A stretch of DNA of 64,000 nt from Artemisia argyi. Its lineage: Eukaryota; Streptophyta; Magnoliopsida; Asterales; Asteraceae. Location: contig CM060697.1 in the NCBI GenBank assembly GCA_030686995.1, forward strand, positions 105,337,272 to 105,401,271. Reading direction: 5' to 3'. The notes beneath the pieces were generated by a model. The model saw only the letters and a program-made list of their open reading frames with translations, had not been told where the DNA came from and made no database searches. This document shows, one piece after another, positions 34,366-48,268 of the stretch. How positions within the stretch are numbered: the first letter of the stretch is position 1; every line of letters begins with the position of its first letter. Both the position numbers and the translations under genes were made by a program.

Positions 34366-37300
34366 ATGCATGTTGTAAGCACTGATATGCATTTGGGCAA
34401 CTTTCACCCCATTTGACCCAATCCATTTTCAGATAACTTCGTAAAGTTGCCTCATTTGACCCAAACGTGTCTCCAATTCTCCAAATAGTTGAACCATTAC
34501 AGAGACTATGAAAAAGACCAATTCCAATGATTGTGATCACTAAATGAACAGTCTTACTGTATTGGATCCTTCCTAATCTGTCACGGCTTATGAACGGCAA
34601 GGTGGGCGGGGGGGGGGGGGGGGGGGGGGGGGATTGGAGCAGCTAGGACGGTTACTTGATTGAAAAAGTCACCAGTATGAATTTGAAACTATATATGCAA
34701 CGCTAAGGGGGAGAGCCTTGAAAAACTGAAATAGATGATACGGTTACATTTCTTTGAACTTAAGGTCACGGATTTGAGTGGCTAAAACGGTTTTTTGTAT
34801 AAAGGAAATTCGTTCCTCATAGCTCCCAAAACCAAGGAGGTTTCATGCATCAGGATCACGCTTTTGGTCCCTTTCTATGGGCACTAGCGTCAAATACATT
34901 TGGATGATAATATGTTGGAATTAGGGTGTGATAATCATTAGATTGCTTGGATAATTCTAGAGTCGTGTAAAGTTCACTTTCCTGATACAATATTTCTACC
35001 TTATTAATTGCTTTGAGTTACAAGAAATTTGTATAAGGATAAGACACATATGAATACTCAATATCTAGGCAAAAGAAAGAGGGACCAAAACCATGTTTAT
35101 ATAGTAAACAAAGTGACTTTTGGTGAAAAGTCACAACCCTCATCATGAATGGATATGACTTTTGGTGAAAAGTAACCACTTTTCATATAGAATTTAGTGA
35201 CAATTCATTAGCGACAGATTTTCTGTTACTGCTGTGCAACACCCTAGTGACAAATAATCTGTCACTACAAGTTTTACCATTCATCACATCCAAAATCAAG
35301 TTAATTAGTTTATACATGTGTGCACTCCGCACCTCCCAACTCATATTATAACTTAACTTGAAATCCCTTTGGTCTCGGGTAATCTTGATTACACAAAAAA
35401 TGCTTGGTGACATTAAAATCACCAACATAATATAAGTTCATTGCCATAAAACTTTGAATAATATATAACAGAGGGAAATATCAAGCAAGCATGAACTAAG
35501 ATTAGGTGTGTACCTCGAAAGTTATCCTCTTTAGAATATCTATGATTTCCGTGAAGTCAGGTCTTACACTTGGGTCTTTATGCCAGCATTTCCCAAGCAG
35601 CTCTGCAAGCTTTGGGTGAGTGTTCTTCGGGATAGTAGGCCGTAAGCCCTGAAAAATTGGAATAATAATGTGTCATATTTCCTTCGTGAACAGAAGAAAT
35701 AAGATACTCCCTCAATCCCAAGAAACTGAAAATAAAAGACTATTCCATTATGGTATTAAAAATTGCAACATGTTATATTCTGGCGACTTGCAAAATTAAA
35801 ACTACTCATATGTACCATCACAATGAAGTTTGGATCTTGATTTTAGTACTGGCATGATTCCGCTAATTTTTCATTGTTGAAGGGTAGCTTTTACTAAGTC
35901 GCTAGGCAAACATTAAAGATTTCTGCAAATAACAGAAGGACTAATTGACAGTTTAATTACCTTTTGAACCACTCCAATGGCTGCTTGTACTGGCGTCAAG
36001 TACTCGTATGGAAGCTAGACAAACAAATATACAAGAATATAACTATTAATTTCACATAAGATTGAACGAAGTGAATTTTTAATGATCAACAAAGAATACC
36101 TTTCCGGTTAGTAACTCCCATAAAACAATCCCAAAACTGAAAACGTCCACCTTGAGATCATAGGGCTTGTGTTCAATCACCTTTGACGTAACAAAAAGTA
36201 TCATAAGAAAATGTCTTTTGTAACGATTACAAAACAAAACAAGTAACTATAAATGAAAGTTTAATAGAGGGGAGATTGTAATTCCATGGAACACCCAAGA
36301 ATGTTAAGTGTACAAAATTATATTAAAAACGGAGAGTATATATGCTGATTATATTTGTGAATCTGAGAGCAATACCCTTAGACCTCATCATATTTAAGAC
36401 CTATTATCAGAAACAATGAACCACCTTTAAAAATTGTTACACTATCCATTTAGGGATGTTTTATGAACATTGATTGTTTCTTGGAACTTTTCAAGTAATA
36501 CTAACTATTTGCACATTATTATTCTGGTCTAATGTTGTCAATAATCTCTAAAATCATATACCTTGTCTAATGATGCAGATTTCATGGGACAGTAGTAGTC
36601 GATATATGTAAAGAAGTCGTGGGTGCTCATTTTCATGATGTATAAAGTTAAGGGGAAATTTCATATATCCACATCCTTTCATCATTAATTTCATATATGT
36701 CCAACATAGAGCCATTGAATGCAGCATGTACAATGTTTTTAAATATGAAATCTTCATGTTTTAGTAGGGGAGATATGAAATTGCCCTTAGAGTTAACATC
36801 AAACAGATGAACTTATATAAAAAACTAAGTATCTTTATAAAGCTTGATAGGAATAATTAGGTACCTCAGGAGCCATCCATCGATATGTCCCAGTTTCGGC
36901 TGTCATGACACCAGTCTGAGCCTTGACTCTAGCAACACCAAAATCAGCTACCTTAACGACCTGAATATGAAGCATTACATAGATTTTTGGCTAAGCATCA
37001 TGAACAATAATGACTTCTAAATAAATGGTATATGGAAGTAATTTAATTTCCATTAGCTAGAAAATGAAGTACTTTACTAACATGCTATAAAGATTGCTAA
37101 TCAAATTATTTTATAAAAAAATTAAGAATCTTACGTCATTCTCATCCATCAGAAGATTTGCAGCCTTCAGGTCCCTGTGTATTATATTATTCTGGTGTAG
37201 GTAGTTCATCCCCCTTGATATGTCAATTGCAACCTTGAGTAACAATGGAAGCTTGAATGTACCCTTTTTAATGTGCAAATAATCATACACGCTTCCCCCA

Positions 37301-40300
37301 CTCATGAATTCTGTGTCACATAAAATTTAAGATGGATGCAGTTACTAAAATAGTACTCCTGGGCCTTTCCAAAAAAAAAAAAAAAAAAAAAAGAAAAAAG
37401 AAAAAATAGTACTCCTGGATAAGATATCACATATGTAAAAAACAAAATCCTTCCTTACATGCTTGACAAAACCTCAAATAGCTATCAGTACTTACCAGTT
37501 ACAATGCACAAGTTGGAAGGTTTGGTGCATGCTCCTATGAACTGTACAACATTCTTATGTCTGATTTTCCTGCATATACAAAATAGAAGCATATTTCAGT
37601 ATCATTTTCATTTAGAAAGATGCGGACCTCTTAGCTAGGGAACGTTTGAAAATCCTGATTAGAGGATACCGAAGCTGTAACTAGTAAAACTTAGGATTTA
37701 GGAAGTCCGAAAAAGTATATAAAAAGGTTGTAAAACTAGGATGCAATGACATTCATATATATTTTAAACTCTGCACCAAATTAATACAGCCAAGAGTTTC
37801 ACGGTAAATGATGACAAACCTCATGATATAAACTTCTTGTGCAAATTCTTGCTGCATAGCTGAGCTTATTTTCTCGGCCTTAAGCACCTTGATAGCCACC
37901 TCTTGACTACGATATGTACCTTTATATCTACATTAAGATATTCTAAATGTCAAGTTTAGATCCCGGTATGATCCAGATGTAAAATCATAAATGGTGCATG
38001 ACATAAAATCTTTCAATCCCAAAATAAATGAATCTTTTGCTCAACACATTGTTTTAAGATGATTATTCATCATTTTCATATGTAAATCAAAATCAATATA
38101 TAATTGAAAAGTGTTTCCCAAAAAATTGAAAAATCAAAAGGCTCATTTAATTAGAGACGAAAGCCAAAGCCAAAAGGCGTGTTTGATTTGAGAAGGAAGG
38201 AGCACTGAGTCATATAAGACTTACAGATCACCATAAGATCCAGATGCAACTTTGTGGTCAAGTTTCAGAAACTGAGGATCAATTTCCCATACGTCAGCCC
38301 CGTCATTAGGTATTCTTAAGTGATTGCACACAGGAGACGATGAACACTGATCAGACAATGACTGTTTATGCACATAAATTGAAATCTAGTTAGCATGAAA
38401 GAAAGAGGTAGACAGTTAACTGACACAGAGAATGTTTAATTCACTACTCAATACCAAGGCTAGCAGGCATGCATGCATACACTCAAATGACTATAATATT
38501 GTACAACCAAATATTGTCTATTTTAAGCAGTATTAGACATTCTACAGACTATTTTCCATCCATCCCAGGGTAAGAACCTGAATGTTCATATAGGACTTGT
38601 ACAAGAAGGTAAATCCATGAAGAAAGTGCAAAACATTGCAGCATCAGCATGTCACTGATGACGAGTATCACGTACTTGTCAAACAATAATCTGAATTCAG
38701 CATTTACCATCTGCATGTAGTATTTTCATTTTTCACTACTATATGCATTTCAGCATATGGTATTTGCACTACGTGGGCTAAATCGTATACCATTTGCATT
38801 TCAGAGAGGCATATTCTAAGGACGACTCTTTAAACCCTTGCATGGATCAGAATCACCTTCCTAAGACAAATGAAATAATCAACTTGTTCATACAATCTCA
38901 TTGACTTATACAAGGTTTTTTATTATCCATTATATACCCGGATCGGCCTAAGAGAAAGTTAATAAAATGCACAAATTAAAGCAGCAACCACTCTTGTAGT
39001 TGCTGACCTCAAAATATATTGCAGAAGCAGTAAAGCTTCTAGCAACAACATTAGAATTGATGTTACTCATTTTGTATATTTTTAACAAAGATTGTCATGC
39101 ACGACTAAACATAAGTACTGAGCACTTAATTACCTATATAAAGTTCACCTTCCAACATAGCAATTAATAAAATTTGATTAAAACGACAACATGCGCTTAT
39201 TTAATTACATATAACTAGTAACTACAGTTAGTTTTTTTTTATTCTTGTCTCAAATGAGAGGATGGGAGTAACCACTGTGTCAACATGAATACTTGTAATA
39301 TGCGATAATTGATTGGAACACAGCTATACAATGAATCAAACGTACTGTATGAAGCTCATAGACTTATGATATTATGCCAAAATTTAAATAAGTATATCTT
39401 TACTCAAATTTTTTATATTTTTAAATAAGTACATACCTCAAGTTTGGAAAGTTCTCTTTTTAATGCATCTCTTAGCTGTTCAGTTTCCTGAAAACATGTA
39501 TCAAGAAACTTTCATTAACTGATAGCCAATAGATGATAGTTTCTATGAAAGCACAACATAGCTTGACCCTGAAGTTGTTCTGAAGAATAAGTATGAAACA
39601 ACTTATATATTATGGGTTGGACATGAAACTTATTTTCATTATATATTTAGAGGATGTAACTTCAAATTATTTGTACGAAGTGAATTATCATGGATCAAGC
39701 TAATACAGACCAGCGTAGAAATGGAAGTTCAGCCATGTTATATACATTTAGAAAAAAAAATATTCCTATAATTTCTAACGTGTGTAGTATTAGCTGTCAA
39801 TCTGAAAACTTTTCCGAGTCAAAACCAAATTAGAATTAAACCTGAGAGAATAAAAATAACCATCCTCCTAAACTGTATTCCTAACTTGATGCTTTCCTCA
39901 GAACATGCTTGTGATTCACAGATCCAAGTAATTTGAAATCAAATGTCAATAACCATTCTGGTACTCAAATTCAGAGCAAGACACTTGACAGAGACACAAT
40001 AACTAGCGATTGGCTTAAAATTATGAAAAGCAAGTAGCTGTTGAAAATTGCAACTAATTCTGTATGTAATTTTTTTAGAAGGAAATACGAACTTTATAAT
40101 AAAATTATATATGTAATACATTCAAGGGAGCCAAACTATATACCTCATATGGCCAACCATCAACGACAAAGACATCTAATGAGTAGCGGTCTACTGTAGA
40201 AAAAGCATGTGCTTCCTGAATATTCAGTCCTACTTCATCCAGTAAACTTGTCAACTGAAATTTTGCACATCCAAATATTCATTTACTGCAAAATACGACT

Positions 40301-43012
40301 TGTAAGATAATTCAAAAACATGTAAATCACTCTGCACAAAAAGACATCAAGTTTTTTGGTACCAGCCTTGGGATCAAGCATTAGATACAATTAGAGTTTA
40401 TGTTAAAAAAAAGCAACCAAATATCGGGCAAATAAAATAAATTATGCTAAAAGAAGGCATGGCATGCTAATCATATGCAATTCCTCTTCTTGAATAAATA
40501 AACAAAGGCACACCAAAGGGCTTGTGTCCCAATGTTATGTTGTGTGATAAGCTCCCCAACCAAATGGTTGTGGGTTCAAGTCCTGCTTAGGACATGTGAG
40601 ATAGATTTGTTAAACATTGTGAGATAGTTAAAATTGCAGTTCTAAAAAAAATAATAATAATAAAATAAACAAAGGCACCAAAAGGATGTCGTGTAAAGAA
40701 GCCATTTAGTGAAATAAGCATGCCCTTTTGTTAAAGTGCCCACTAATGTAGAATATAAGGATTAAGCATACGGAAAATAAAACTGCAGTCAATGTGTGGA
40801 TACAATTGTTGTCAAGGAACAAATAAGTACCTGATTCAGAAGCTTCGGCTTGTCATATGTTGAAAAGGTGATTTCATGCATTGGCCTATATAATAATAAA
40901 AAACATTGAGTAAGTTGTTTGATAAATAACATGAGTGTTATCCATGTATAACCTCAGCCAAAAGTCTAATTAAATCTTAAGTATGATCACATACACAAAA
41001 GTGTGTATAAGACCATATATAAAACATGAAAGCAATAATAGTTTTACTAAAAGGTGTTGGAGAAACATATAGGCATTCAAATTAAATGGATATATATGCA
41101 GTTTATATCTTGCATTAGTACTAGTACTATACAGTCTGGTTATACCTTCAGAAACTAGGTAAAGTTTGCAACTCAAATGTACATAGGAAAGTTCTGATAA
41201 TAGCATATAATATAGTGACAAATATCATAGCTTTCAACTTGAAATACCTATTTTTGAGAAAAATATTTGAACTGAATCATACTTATTGCTGCTAATGCAG
41301 TAGTTAATCTGTTAATGTCACCTAATACAGTATGTATAACAAGCCATAAATCTATAGTGATTCTCATAAGAAGACATGGCATTTCAATGGGCATTTACCA
41401 GTGGAGTCAAAATCTCAAGTGAAAAATGATTAAGCATCACTAATATATATACCTGGAAAAGTTTGTGTGGCTATCTATATCAGCATTCTCACTCTGGCCT
41501 GATGCTTCAAGTGCGAGACCTTCAAGATTAGTTGATGACCCAAAGGCAGGTGGTGGATGAATACTGTCATAAAATTTATCATCACTTAACAAAATTGAAG
41601 ATCCCAAAAACATAAAAGACATAAGATGGACAAGAAAAGAAACAATAAGTAGATACTTAAAACGGGCCTCACTGAGTATTAGAACCATTTAAGTGACACT
41701 TGCATAAAGATTTAGTTATCTAACAAATTAATTTATGCTGGTAGGTTATAATATCCATGTATCTACAATTGTACCTTTGGGCTATTTGCTTCCCAGGGGA
41801 GCTGCAATTGACTAAATCATCTGAGTGACACTCAGTCACTGTAGAAACCTGCATATAAGCAAAACAATTTAGAATTGATACACCAGTAAATAAAGAATGA
41901 TTTAAATAACAAAGATTATATATTCAATTAATTTTTAACATGAGTTAACAAAAAAGAAGGAAATACCTAGCTAGGTGGAGTGAAATAAAAAAATGTGTAC
42001 ACACTCCAAATAACTAATAATTGACCGTTGGGGTCAAAATTTATCTCAGATATTAACAGATTTTTTTTTGAGAGTTCCAGTTATCAGATTTTTGAAAGCT
42101 TAAACCAGTACAAGATAACTAGGACACAATTTTCACGTTAGTAATTTTCAAATAACGATGTCATCAAGGCGTCAAGTGATTAATAACTGTAGAAGACTAA
42201 TGTTGGTGGCATAGAGATGAGTTGCGCAGCATGCAAAATATAAAGTGATATATGGCCTACATTACGTATACAGGCATAGCACATGTAATTGCAAATTTGC
42301 AAATGGATAATACCTAAGTGCATGCAGTTTTGGACTTGCCTAAAATTTGCCTTTTTACAAGGCTTTCATGCAATGCTATAAATTAAGGTATCACCGGCAC
42401 TTTTTACTTGGAAGGAAGCTTCTTTCACACTTTTTCTACTGTAATATGTTTACTCATGCCAATGAATCAATAGTGATTCACCGCATCCATACCAAACATG
42501 TATCCTCATTTTTAAGCTTTATAACAAAAACTCAAATGTTCAGTAAAAACTATGTAAGATCATATCGTAAATCATATGATATATGGGTTTTTACTAAGTA
42601 AGAAAGCCATTCCAACAACCCATAAACGGAAATTACTATCTGGGATGGAAGGAGCAGGAATTGTTATATACAAACGCACACCAGCAAGAAATCAACTATT
42701 GTAAATGATTATATATTCAATGATAGTACTATTGTTGAATCAAATATACCTGTACTATTCGGAGGTCGAATGCAATCCCATTAGCAGGATCATGTGCTAG
42801 ACTCAGTAATCGCTTGTGCATGAGTACATCTTCTGCCCTTTCAACATTTACATCAAGTGCATACCTTCATTCAGCATAGAAAATGCACCGCATATAAAAT
42901 AAATATTAAACTTTTGTTGCATGCCTTAATTAAAAATAGAGTATAGAGAACAAACACTTTTGGCATTTCAACTTTAGTTCAAACTAAACTAATTAAGTAT
43001 TCCAAGTTGCAT

Positions 43013-43059
<47 letters not shown>

Positions 43060-44207
43060 GTAATATTCAAAAGATTTTAAAACTGGGCATATTCGATATA
43101 CCAGTTGTTATATAACTAACTAAACAAAGACGGATTGCTGTAATGATCTACTTATGTGCAAAAACGGTGAAAACATTCAGCTGAATGCATGTGACGCCAA
43201 CTTACTATCAGAAGTGTACTGAGCTTTGCAATTACTTTTTCTGTACCCAGTATCAAAGAATTTTCACAAGTTCCACATAATGCATTGTACTTCAACAGCA
43301 AATTAAAGCTAAAATGTGATATTGCCTTATTTAATTTGTGTGTTTGAGTTAAATAAAACATAACCCCCCCCCCCCCCCCCTTGTCACACACACACACAAA
43401 CAATAATATCTAAGAAGATTATAATTTAAAAAACCCTAGCTATATACAGCTAGACAAAACCCAAATAAACAAAGACGGCTATCTGTTCTTATGTTTGCTG
43501 AATAAAGTAATGCATAGATACGGATCTTAGCTAGAAAGGATCAAGACTGAAATTTCATTGCTTTGAAGAAGTAAATACACCTTCCACATCATTGAGACGA
43601 TTGTAACATTGGATCTTAGCTAGAAAGGATGCAGACGTACTGAAATTTCATTGCTTTGAAGAAGGTAATACGCCTTCCACATCATTAATTGAGACGATTG
43701 TAATAACATTGACTACTTATGAACAACGTACTTTCATTTGATGATCATCTAATGAACAAAAACATTCGGTTAAAACATCTAATAGCATATGAAAATTCAC
43801 AAGCTAGTGTTCCATTTTATGCATATGAAAATTCTTAATCCGAATTAACATTCAAAAACATTAAAATCATACATGTGTTAGCGCGGGTAACATATTATCA
43901 TATGTACTATAAAACTGCGAAATGTAAAACTAGGGTTAACCATTTAATTAACACAATAAAATAAAATAAATTAATTAAATATGATATGATCAAGTGATTT
44001 AACATATATATACCTATTCGGAAGACGATTAAAATGAGCCAAAAGATCATCATCAAAACCAGGTTTTACGGCTTCATCGTTTCCAGCTTCTTTAAGTCGT
44101 TGAAGGATCTCATTGTATACTTCTAGCTTCTGTACCTGGTAACGCTTACTTATATTCCCCGTCATCGTTACCTTTTGTATGCTCTCATTGTTATCCGAAG
44201 TCACCAT
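34096..44207 (-). CDS. Raf-like ACT-domain protein kinase, STY8/STY17/STY46 type
   Basis: Sixteen minus-strand exons: 44014-44207, 42750-42864, 41775-41848, 41453-41563, 40831-40885, 40144-40254, 39437-39487, 38225-38361, 37820-37927, 37496-37569, 37135-37310, 36865-36960, 36100-36180, 35961-36014, 35514-35648, 34096-34170. GT..AG introns and phases agree, giving 548 aa (STY8 is about the same). Seen: [14 protein letters not shown] near the N-terminus, [14 protein letters not shown], an ACT domain (about 175-220, [20 protein letters not shown]), then the kinase domain with VAIKVLK (K296), HRDLKAAN (D390), DFG (408-410), a MAPE motif, and the C-tail FLSLLRRGH. Arabidopsis STY8/17/46 phosphorylate chloroplast transit peptides in the cytosol. 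I chose the ATG at 44207 by family N-terminus; an in-frame ATG at 44261 would add 18 aa. Start-codon side faces the large Helitron 230 bp away. Confidence 0.93.
34307..34362. repeat. (TA)n microsatellite in kinase intron 15
   Basis: About 55 bp of perfect TA dinucleotides in the intron before the last exon. Confidence 0.93.
34604..34632. repeat. Poly-G tract
   Basis: A G run of about 25, preceded by GGGC, in kinase intron 15. It could form a G-rich structure on the plus strand and is prone to length error. Confidence 0.85.
35190..35270. repeat. Possible decayed CACTA-type subterminal repeats
   Basis: GCGACAGATTTTCTGTTACT and TAGTGACAAATAATCTGTCACTACAAG form short inverted (A)GTGACA units ending in CACTACAAG, which resembles CACTA transposon ends. 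No second terminus and no target duplication were found. Lies in kinase intron 15. Confidence 0.25.
40512..40663 (+). mobile_element. tRNA-derived SINE in kinase intron 5
   Basis: About 152 bp with a Pol III B-box, GGTTCAAGTCC, at 40573-40583, and an A/AAT-rich 3' tail. It is flanked by a perfect 15-bp target duplication, AATAAACAAAGGCAC (40497-40511 and 40664-40678). Orientation is opposite to the kinase gene. The A-box is not clear. Confidence 0.85.
43017..43056. repeat. Poly-A tract
   Basis: About 38-40 A in kinase intron 1. It may be the tail of an old retroposon, but no body is recognised beside it. Confidence 0.9.
43364..43380. repeat. Poly-C tract followed by (CA)n
   Basis: A C run of about 17, then CACACACACACA, in kinase intron 1. 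Confidence 0.9.
43522..43709. repeat. Tandem duplication of about 90 bp in kinase intron 1
   Basis: Two copies starting GGATCTTAGCTAGAAAGGAT at 43522 and 43611. Both contain ACTGAAATTTCATTGCTTTGAAGAAG and end in GAGACGATTGTAA...CATT. The second has small insertions (about 99 bp). Non-coding. Confidence 0.9.
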
Positions 44208-44437
44208 TTTTTCTGACGTAAAACTATGATTTTTTTGAGATCTGGTTATGAAATTTTGCACGCAGTATGTGTATGTGTGTGAGGCATATTCATAGTTTCA
44301 TGCTTTTTGTTCCTTCTTACATATATGTAGGATGAATTTTTTATGATTGTTTTTATTGAAGTCGGGGCTGGAATTTGTAAACTGGGGTCGTTTTAGTGGG
44401 GGACCATATTTAATTGATAATTGTGTTGCTTGATGAA

Positions 44438-45590
44438 TCTACTATCTATATAAAACAGGGTTTTGTTGACCAATCTTGTCTCCAAAATACCTCTAAACCT
44501 GCCACGTGGCATTTCCCCCTATCCAACGGTTCTAATTCATTTCAGATAAAAAAAAGTCAACACAAGCAAAAATGGGGCGGCATTCTTGCACACACTCTCA
44601 TTTGCTATTTTCTTCCATCAATGAAATCACACACACCTCTCTCAATTAATTTCCTTTCTTCCATAAACCCAATATCAATCCAAACACAAATAAACACCAC
44701 CACAAATAATGAACAATATCTTCAACCGGTTGATCCTCAGTATGTATCGATCGAGCCTCATACATCTGATCTTCAAAATGGTAACTTTTAATTTAAACTT
44801 GATTTGGTCTGATTCATTATTCATTATATTCTTTGAATTCATATTTTGGGATATTGAAATTTCTTTTATATGATTTAGGTGTCATCATTATTGAGGATCA
44901 ATTGTTAAACCAAGAATGGATTCATCATTATCATCGATTTATCCTTTAGATATGGTTCGAAGCTGGATAATAGATCTGATATTCCAAATGGTAATTTTTA
45001 CAACATATTTCTTTTGTTTGCTTCATTATATACGTTTGATTCATTATATTTGTTTTGTATGATTTAGGTCTCATTATGCTTTTCTTCAATTATATGAACA
45101 ATAATATGCACGTAATGTTTTACTGCAAATGATTTTGAGGTTTTTTGTGGATTTGGAAACAATAATTGTTGCTTGATAATATTCAGGTCCAATATTCCAT
45201 GTATCTTAAATTGTTGATCATGTTCTGCTATTCTAATTTTATGCTTGATTATAGTGTTCTGCATAAACATGTTATGTTCTTAATAAGTTTTTTATTTTCT
45301 GCAAAAAACATTTGAGCTTCTACATAAACATGTTATTTTTATTTAATGTAGCCAAATATTACATGTTAATGTTATTTTTAGATTAAATCTCATGGTATTC
45401 AGTATCAAATTAATTGTCAACCTTTAATGTGGGTAAGTTTTTTTTAAACATCCTTAAAATTCGCCCCTAAATAAATGTAGTTAAACAGAATCCCATGATT
45501 TTTGTGCATAATTAATTTTTTGAAATTATTTCCTTAATTATCTACCTTAATTTTTAAAATTTGAAAACCATTTTAACCTAATCCATGATC
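44438..45590 (+). other. Helitron left non-coding region
   Basis: No gene supported. Two loosely duplicated blocks each contain CAAAATGGTAA / CCAAATGGTAA, then TTCATTATA..., then GATTTAGGT(G/C)TCAT (about 44775-44895 and 44988-45075). They look like repeated exon-border pieces. They may be alternative leader exons of the RPA-like gene or leftovers of a captured gene. Confidence 0.4.
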
Positions 45591-45598
45591 TATAAAAA
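45591..45598 (+). promoter_or_regulatory. TATA box of the Helitron RPA-like gene
   Basis: TATAAAAA in a block (about 45500-45660) that recurs before the 139-aa gene at about 61085-61250. A leader intron at about 45658-45739 (CTG|GTAACA...TTTTGTAG|A) ends 8 nt before the start codon. Confidence 0.6.
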
Positions 45599-45747
45599 GG
45601 CAATTCATATGCACATATTGTCACTTACCTCTTCCCTCTTTACTATCTATTATCCTGGTAACAATTTTGTGTAGTTTGAGTATTAGCATTTCTATTTCTA
45701 ATAATGACTTTTTTTTTTATTTTGTTTTTTATTTTGTAGATACATAA

Positions 45748-48268
45748 ATGGAACAGAGTATCACTCTCTTGTGCGACATTGATCCTATGTTAGATGATGT
45801 TAAAATACTTGCTCGCTGTGTAAGCATTTGGAAATCTCACCCGGCAGGAAAACCTCATGAAGTATGGAGTTTAGATATGGTTTTGCAAGATGAGCAGGTT
45901 ACTTTATATATACACTTTCAAATGTTATATATTTGCTATGAATTCAATCCATTTCAAAAACATTTACATTTGCTGTATGGTTTGCTTTTGAATGATATAT
46001 AATATTTTTGGATTTAGGGTAATCGTGTACAAGCAACGGCAAGGACAAAGGAAGTAATCAATAAGTTTCGCCTTTTAATCGATGAAGGTGCATGTTATCG
46101 CATCAGTAACTTTGGAGTAGGTGAGAATGGAGGAAAATATCCATTCTTGAATCATCGATACAAAATATCTTTCTTTAGGAATACTACTGTTACAAGGATT
46201 GCAGCCTGGGAACAAAACCCCCGTGGTTTCAAGTTTGAACCTTTTACTAATTTTTTCACCAAAGATTTCAAAGAAACTGATGTTGTCGGTGAGTTATTGT
46301 TTGTATCTTCCTTATACATTAATATAATAGTACAATATTTATATTACTTCATTCTATTTACTTTATATTAAGGTATTTATTTTTGCGCAGATGTGATTGG
46401 TACTATTGTCTCCATTACTGAGCCGATACCCTTCAACAATTACGGAGAGAACAAAATAAGGAGAAATGTCATACTGGAGGATATCAAGTATGAATCTTCT
46501 TATCTATCACATTTAACATCAAACATATTTTGTTGCATTTAACGTATTAATATTTTTATATAAATTAACAGTGGCAAACAACTTGAGTTGTGTTTCTTTG
46601 ATGAATGGGCTAATAAGTTCACATCTTATGCTGAAAACAAGGACAAGGCTGGTCATGTTGTCATGATACTTCAACTTGCGCGAGTGAAGTATTTTAATAG
46701 TAAGTGTTGAGAAACATATATTATTTTTCATTTAATTTTCCTTTGTAACATTTCCATATCTCATTTACATTATTTTATTTAGAGAAACCATCTGTTCGCC
46801 CTGCTCTCTTTGCAACCAAAATATACATCAATGATAAAATACCTGAGATCGAGGCATTCAAACAGAGGTAACTCATTGTAATTCAATTTGAATTTTTACA
46901 AAAACATACACAAGTAATATAACATTATAAATTAATTTTATTCATTATACACTTTTATAGGTATGCAGAGGTACCTGGTTATGATCCTTCAAAGCATACA
47001 ATAACTGTGTTCTCACCCGCCAAAAAAATTATCACCCCGGTTGAGTTTTTGGAAGGTGCTGTAAAAAAAATGGTGGGCAGTATACGTGAGACTAACAATG
47101 TAAGTTAATAATAATAATAGTGTTTCAAATTTATCTTAATGACATATATTATATATATTATTTGTGTCTTTAATACAAGTCACTATACTTTCTTATCAGG
47201 CATGCCATATGATTGTTTATGCCAAAGTTCACAAAATCCATAGAGAAAATGGATGGGCATATCTTGCGTGCAAACGGTGTGGAAGTTCCGCCAAAGAAAT
47301 TGCTGGTAGTGGTTCTTCATCAAGTTCCTCTAAATTCAAGAAACAACAAAGTTGGCATTGTAAACAGCATGATGAGATCACTTCTGTTGGATACCGGTAT
47401 TACAACCAAACATCCTTTTAATTTTTAAACTCTTACATTTACAATGAATTTTTTAAATGACTTATAATTTATATTTAAATTACTATTACATATGAAATAT
47501 AGGTACAAGGTTATTGTACGTGTGATTGATGATACCGGATCAGCATCATTATTGCTTTTTGATGATCATGTCTTCGCGCTTTCTGGCGTTCACTGTCAAG
47601 CTTTGATCAACCAGTATGGAGAAAACCATGAAGACTATTTCCCAGATGAACTTAACGTCATGATTGGGAAAAAGTTGTTATTCCGTTTTGAGTATACAGA
47701 TTTCTGCATGAATAACAATCACCATGTTTATCAGGTTAAGATGATGTCTAACGAAGATATCACCATCAATTCATTCAAGTCTAATTTCATCCCTGAGGTA
47801 AATTCAAAACTCTTTTACTTTCCTTTATCATGAATAGCACATTCATTTAATTTAGTCATAGTTTTGTACATTTATCGTTGCACCAGCTTTTCCAATAGCA
47901 TTACTAACAGGTCCTATTGCATATCATTATTATAGGATGGCGTTAATGCTGAGAGTCTCCAAACACCTATTTCATCTGCTTCTCAGTCAAGTATTTTATC
48001 AAGTGGTGATACTATACCTTTCAACCTTGAAGTTACACCACCCACTTCCAAATCAAAGGAAAATGCTACTTTAAATGAAGTTGTCACACCATTGGAAGAA
48101 CTTTTCACACCATCCAATCCCATAACAAATGAAGATGTTGATTTGGAGTCAGGAAGCTCTGGTGGTCTCAAACGTCCCATGATCGATCTTGATGAGTATC
48201 CTGAATCAGATGAATTCCCTAAAAGAGGAAAGACCTTGAATAAGGACAAAATAGATCCGAAAGTCTGA
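45748..48268 (+). CDS. Helitron RPA70-like single-strand DNA-binding protein
   Basis: Nine exons: 45748-45897, 46018-46288, 46391-46487, 46572-46699, 46783-46867, 46961-47099, 47200-47396, 47503-47797, 47936-48268; 564 aa with all phases consistent. The fold order matches replication protein A large subunit: OB fold A (about 10-140, with the WEQNPRGFKFEPFTNF segment), OB fold B (about 140-290, with DVIGTIVSI and CFFDEWANKF), and OB fold C carrying a zinc ribbon C314-X2-C317...C344-X2-H347. The N-terminal protein-interaction domain of host RPA70 is absent. The C-terminus is a Ser/Thr/Asp-rich tail with KRPMIDLDEYPESDEFPKRGK, probably a nuclear signal. Plant Helitrons commonly carry such genes; the protein likely coats single-stranded transposition intermediates. 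Confidence 0.9.

Noticed and set aside
35190..35270. Complete CACTA transposon
   Set aside because: Only one set of short subterminal motifs is visible, with no paired terminus or 3-bp duplication.
40561..40590. A tRNA gene from the B-box
   Set aside because: No cloverleaf can be formed; the long target duplication and A-rich tail show a SINE.
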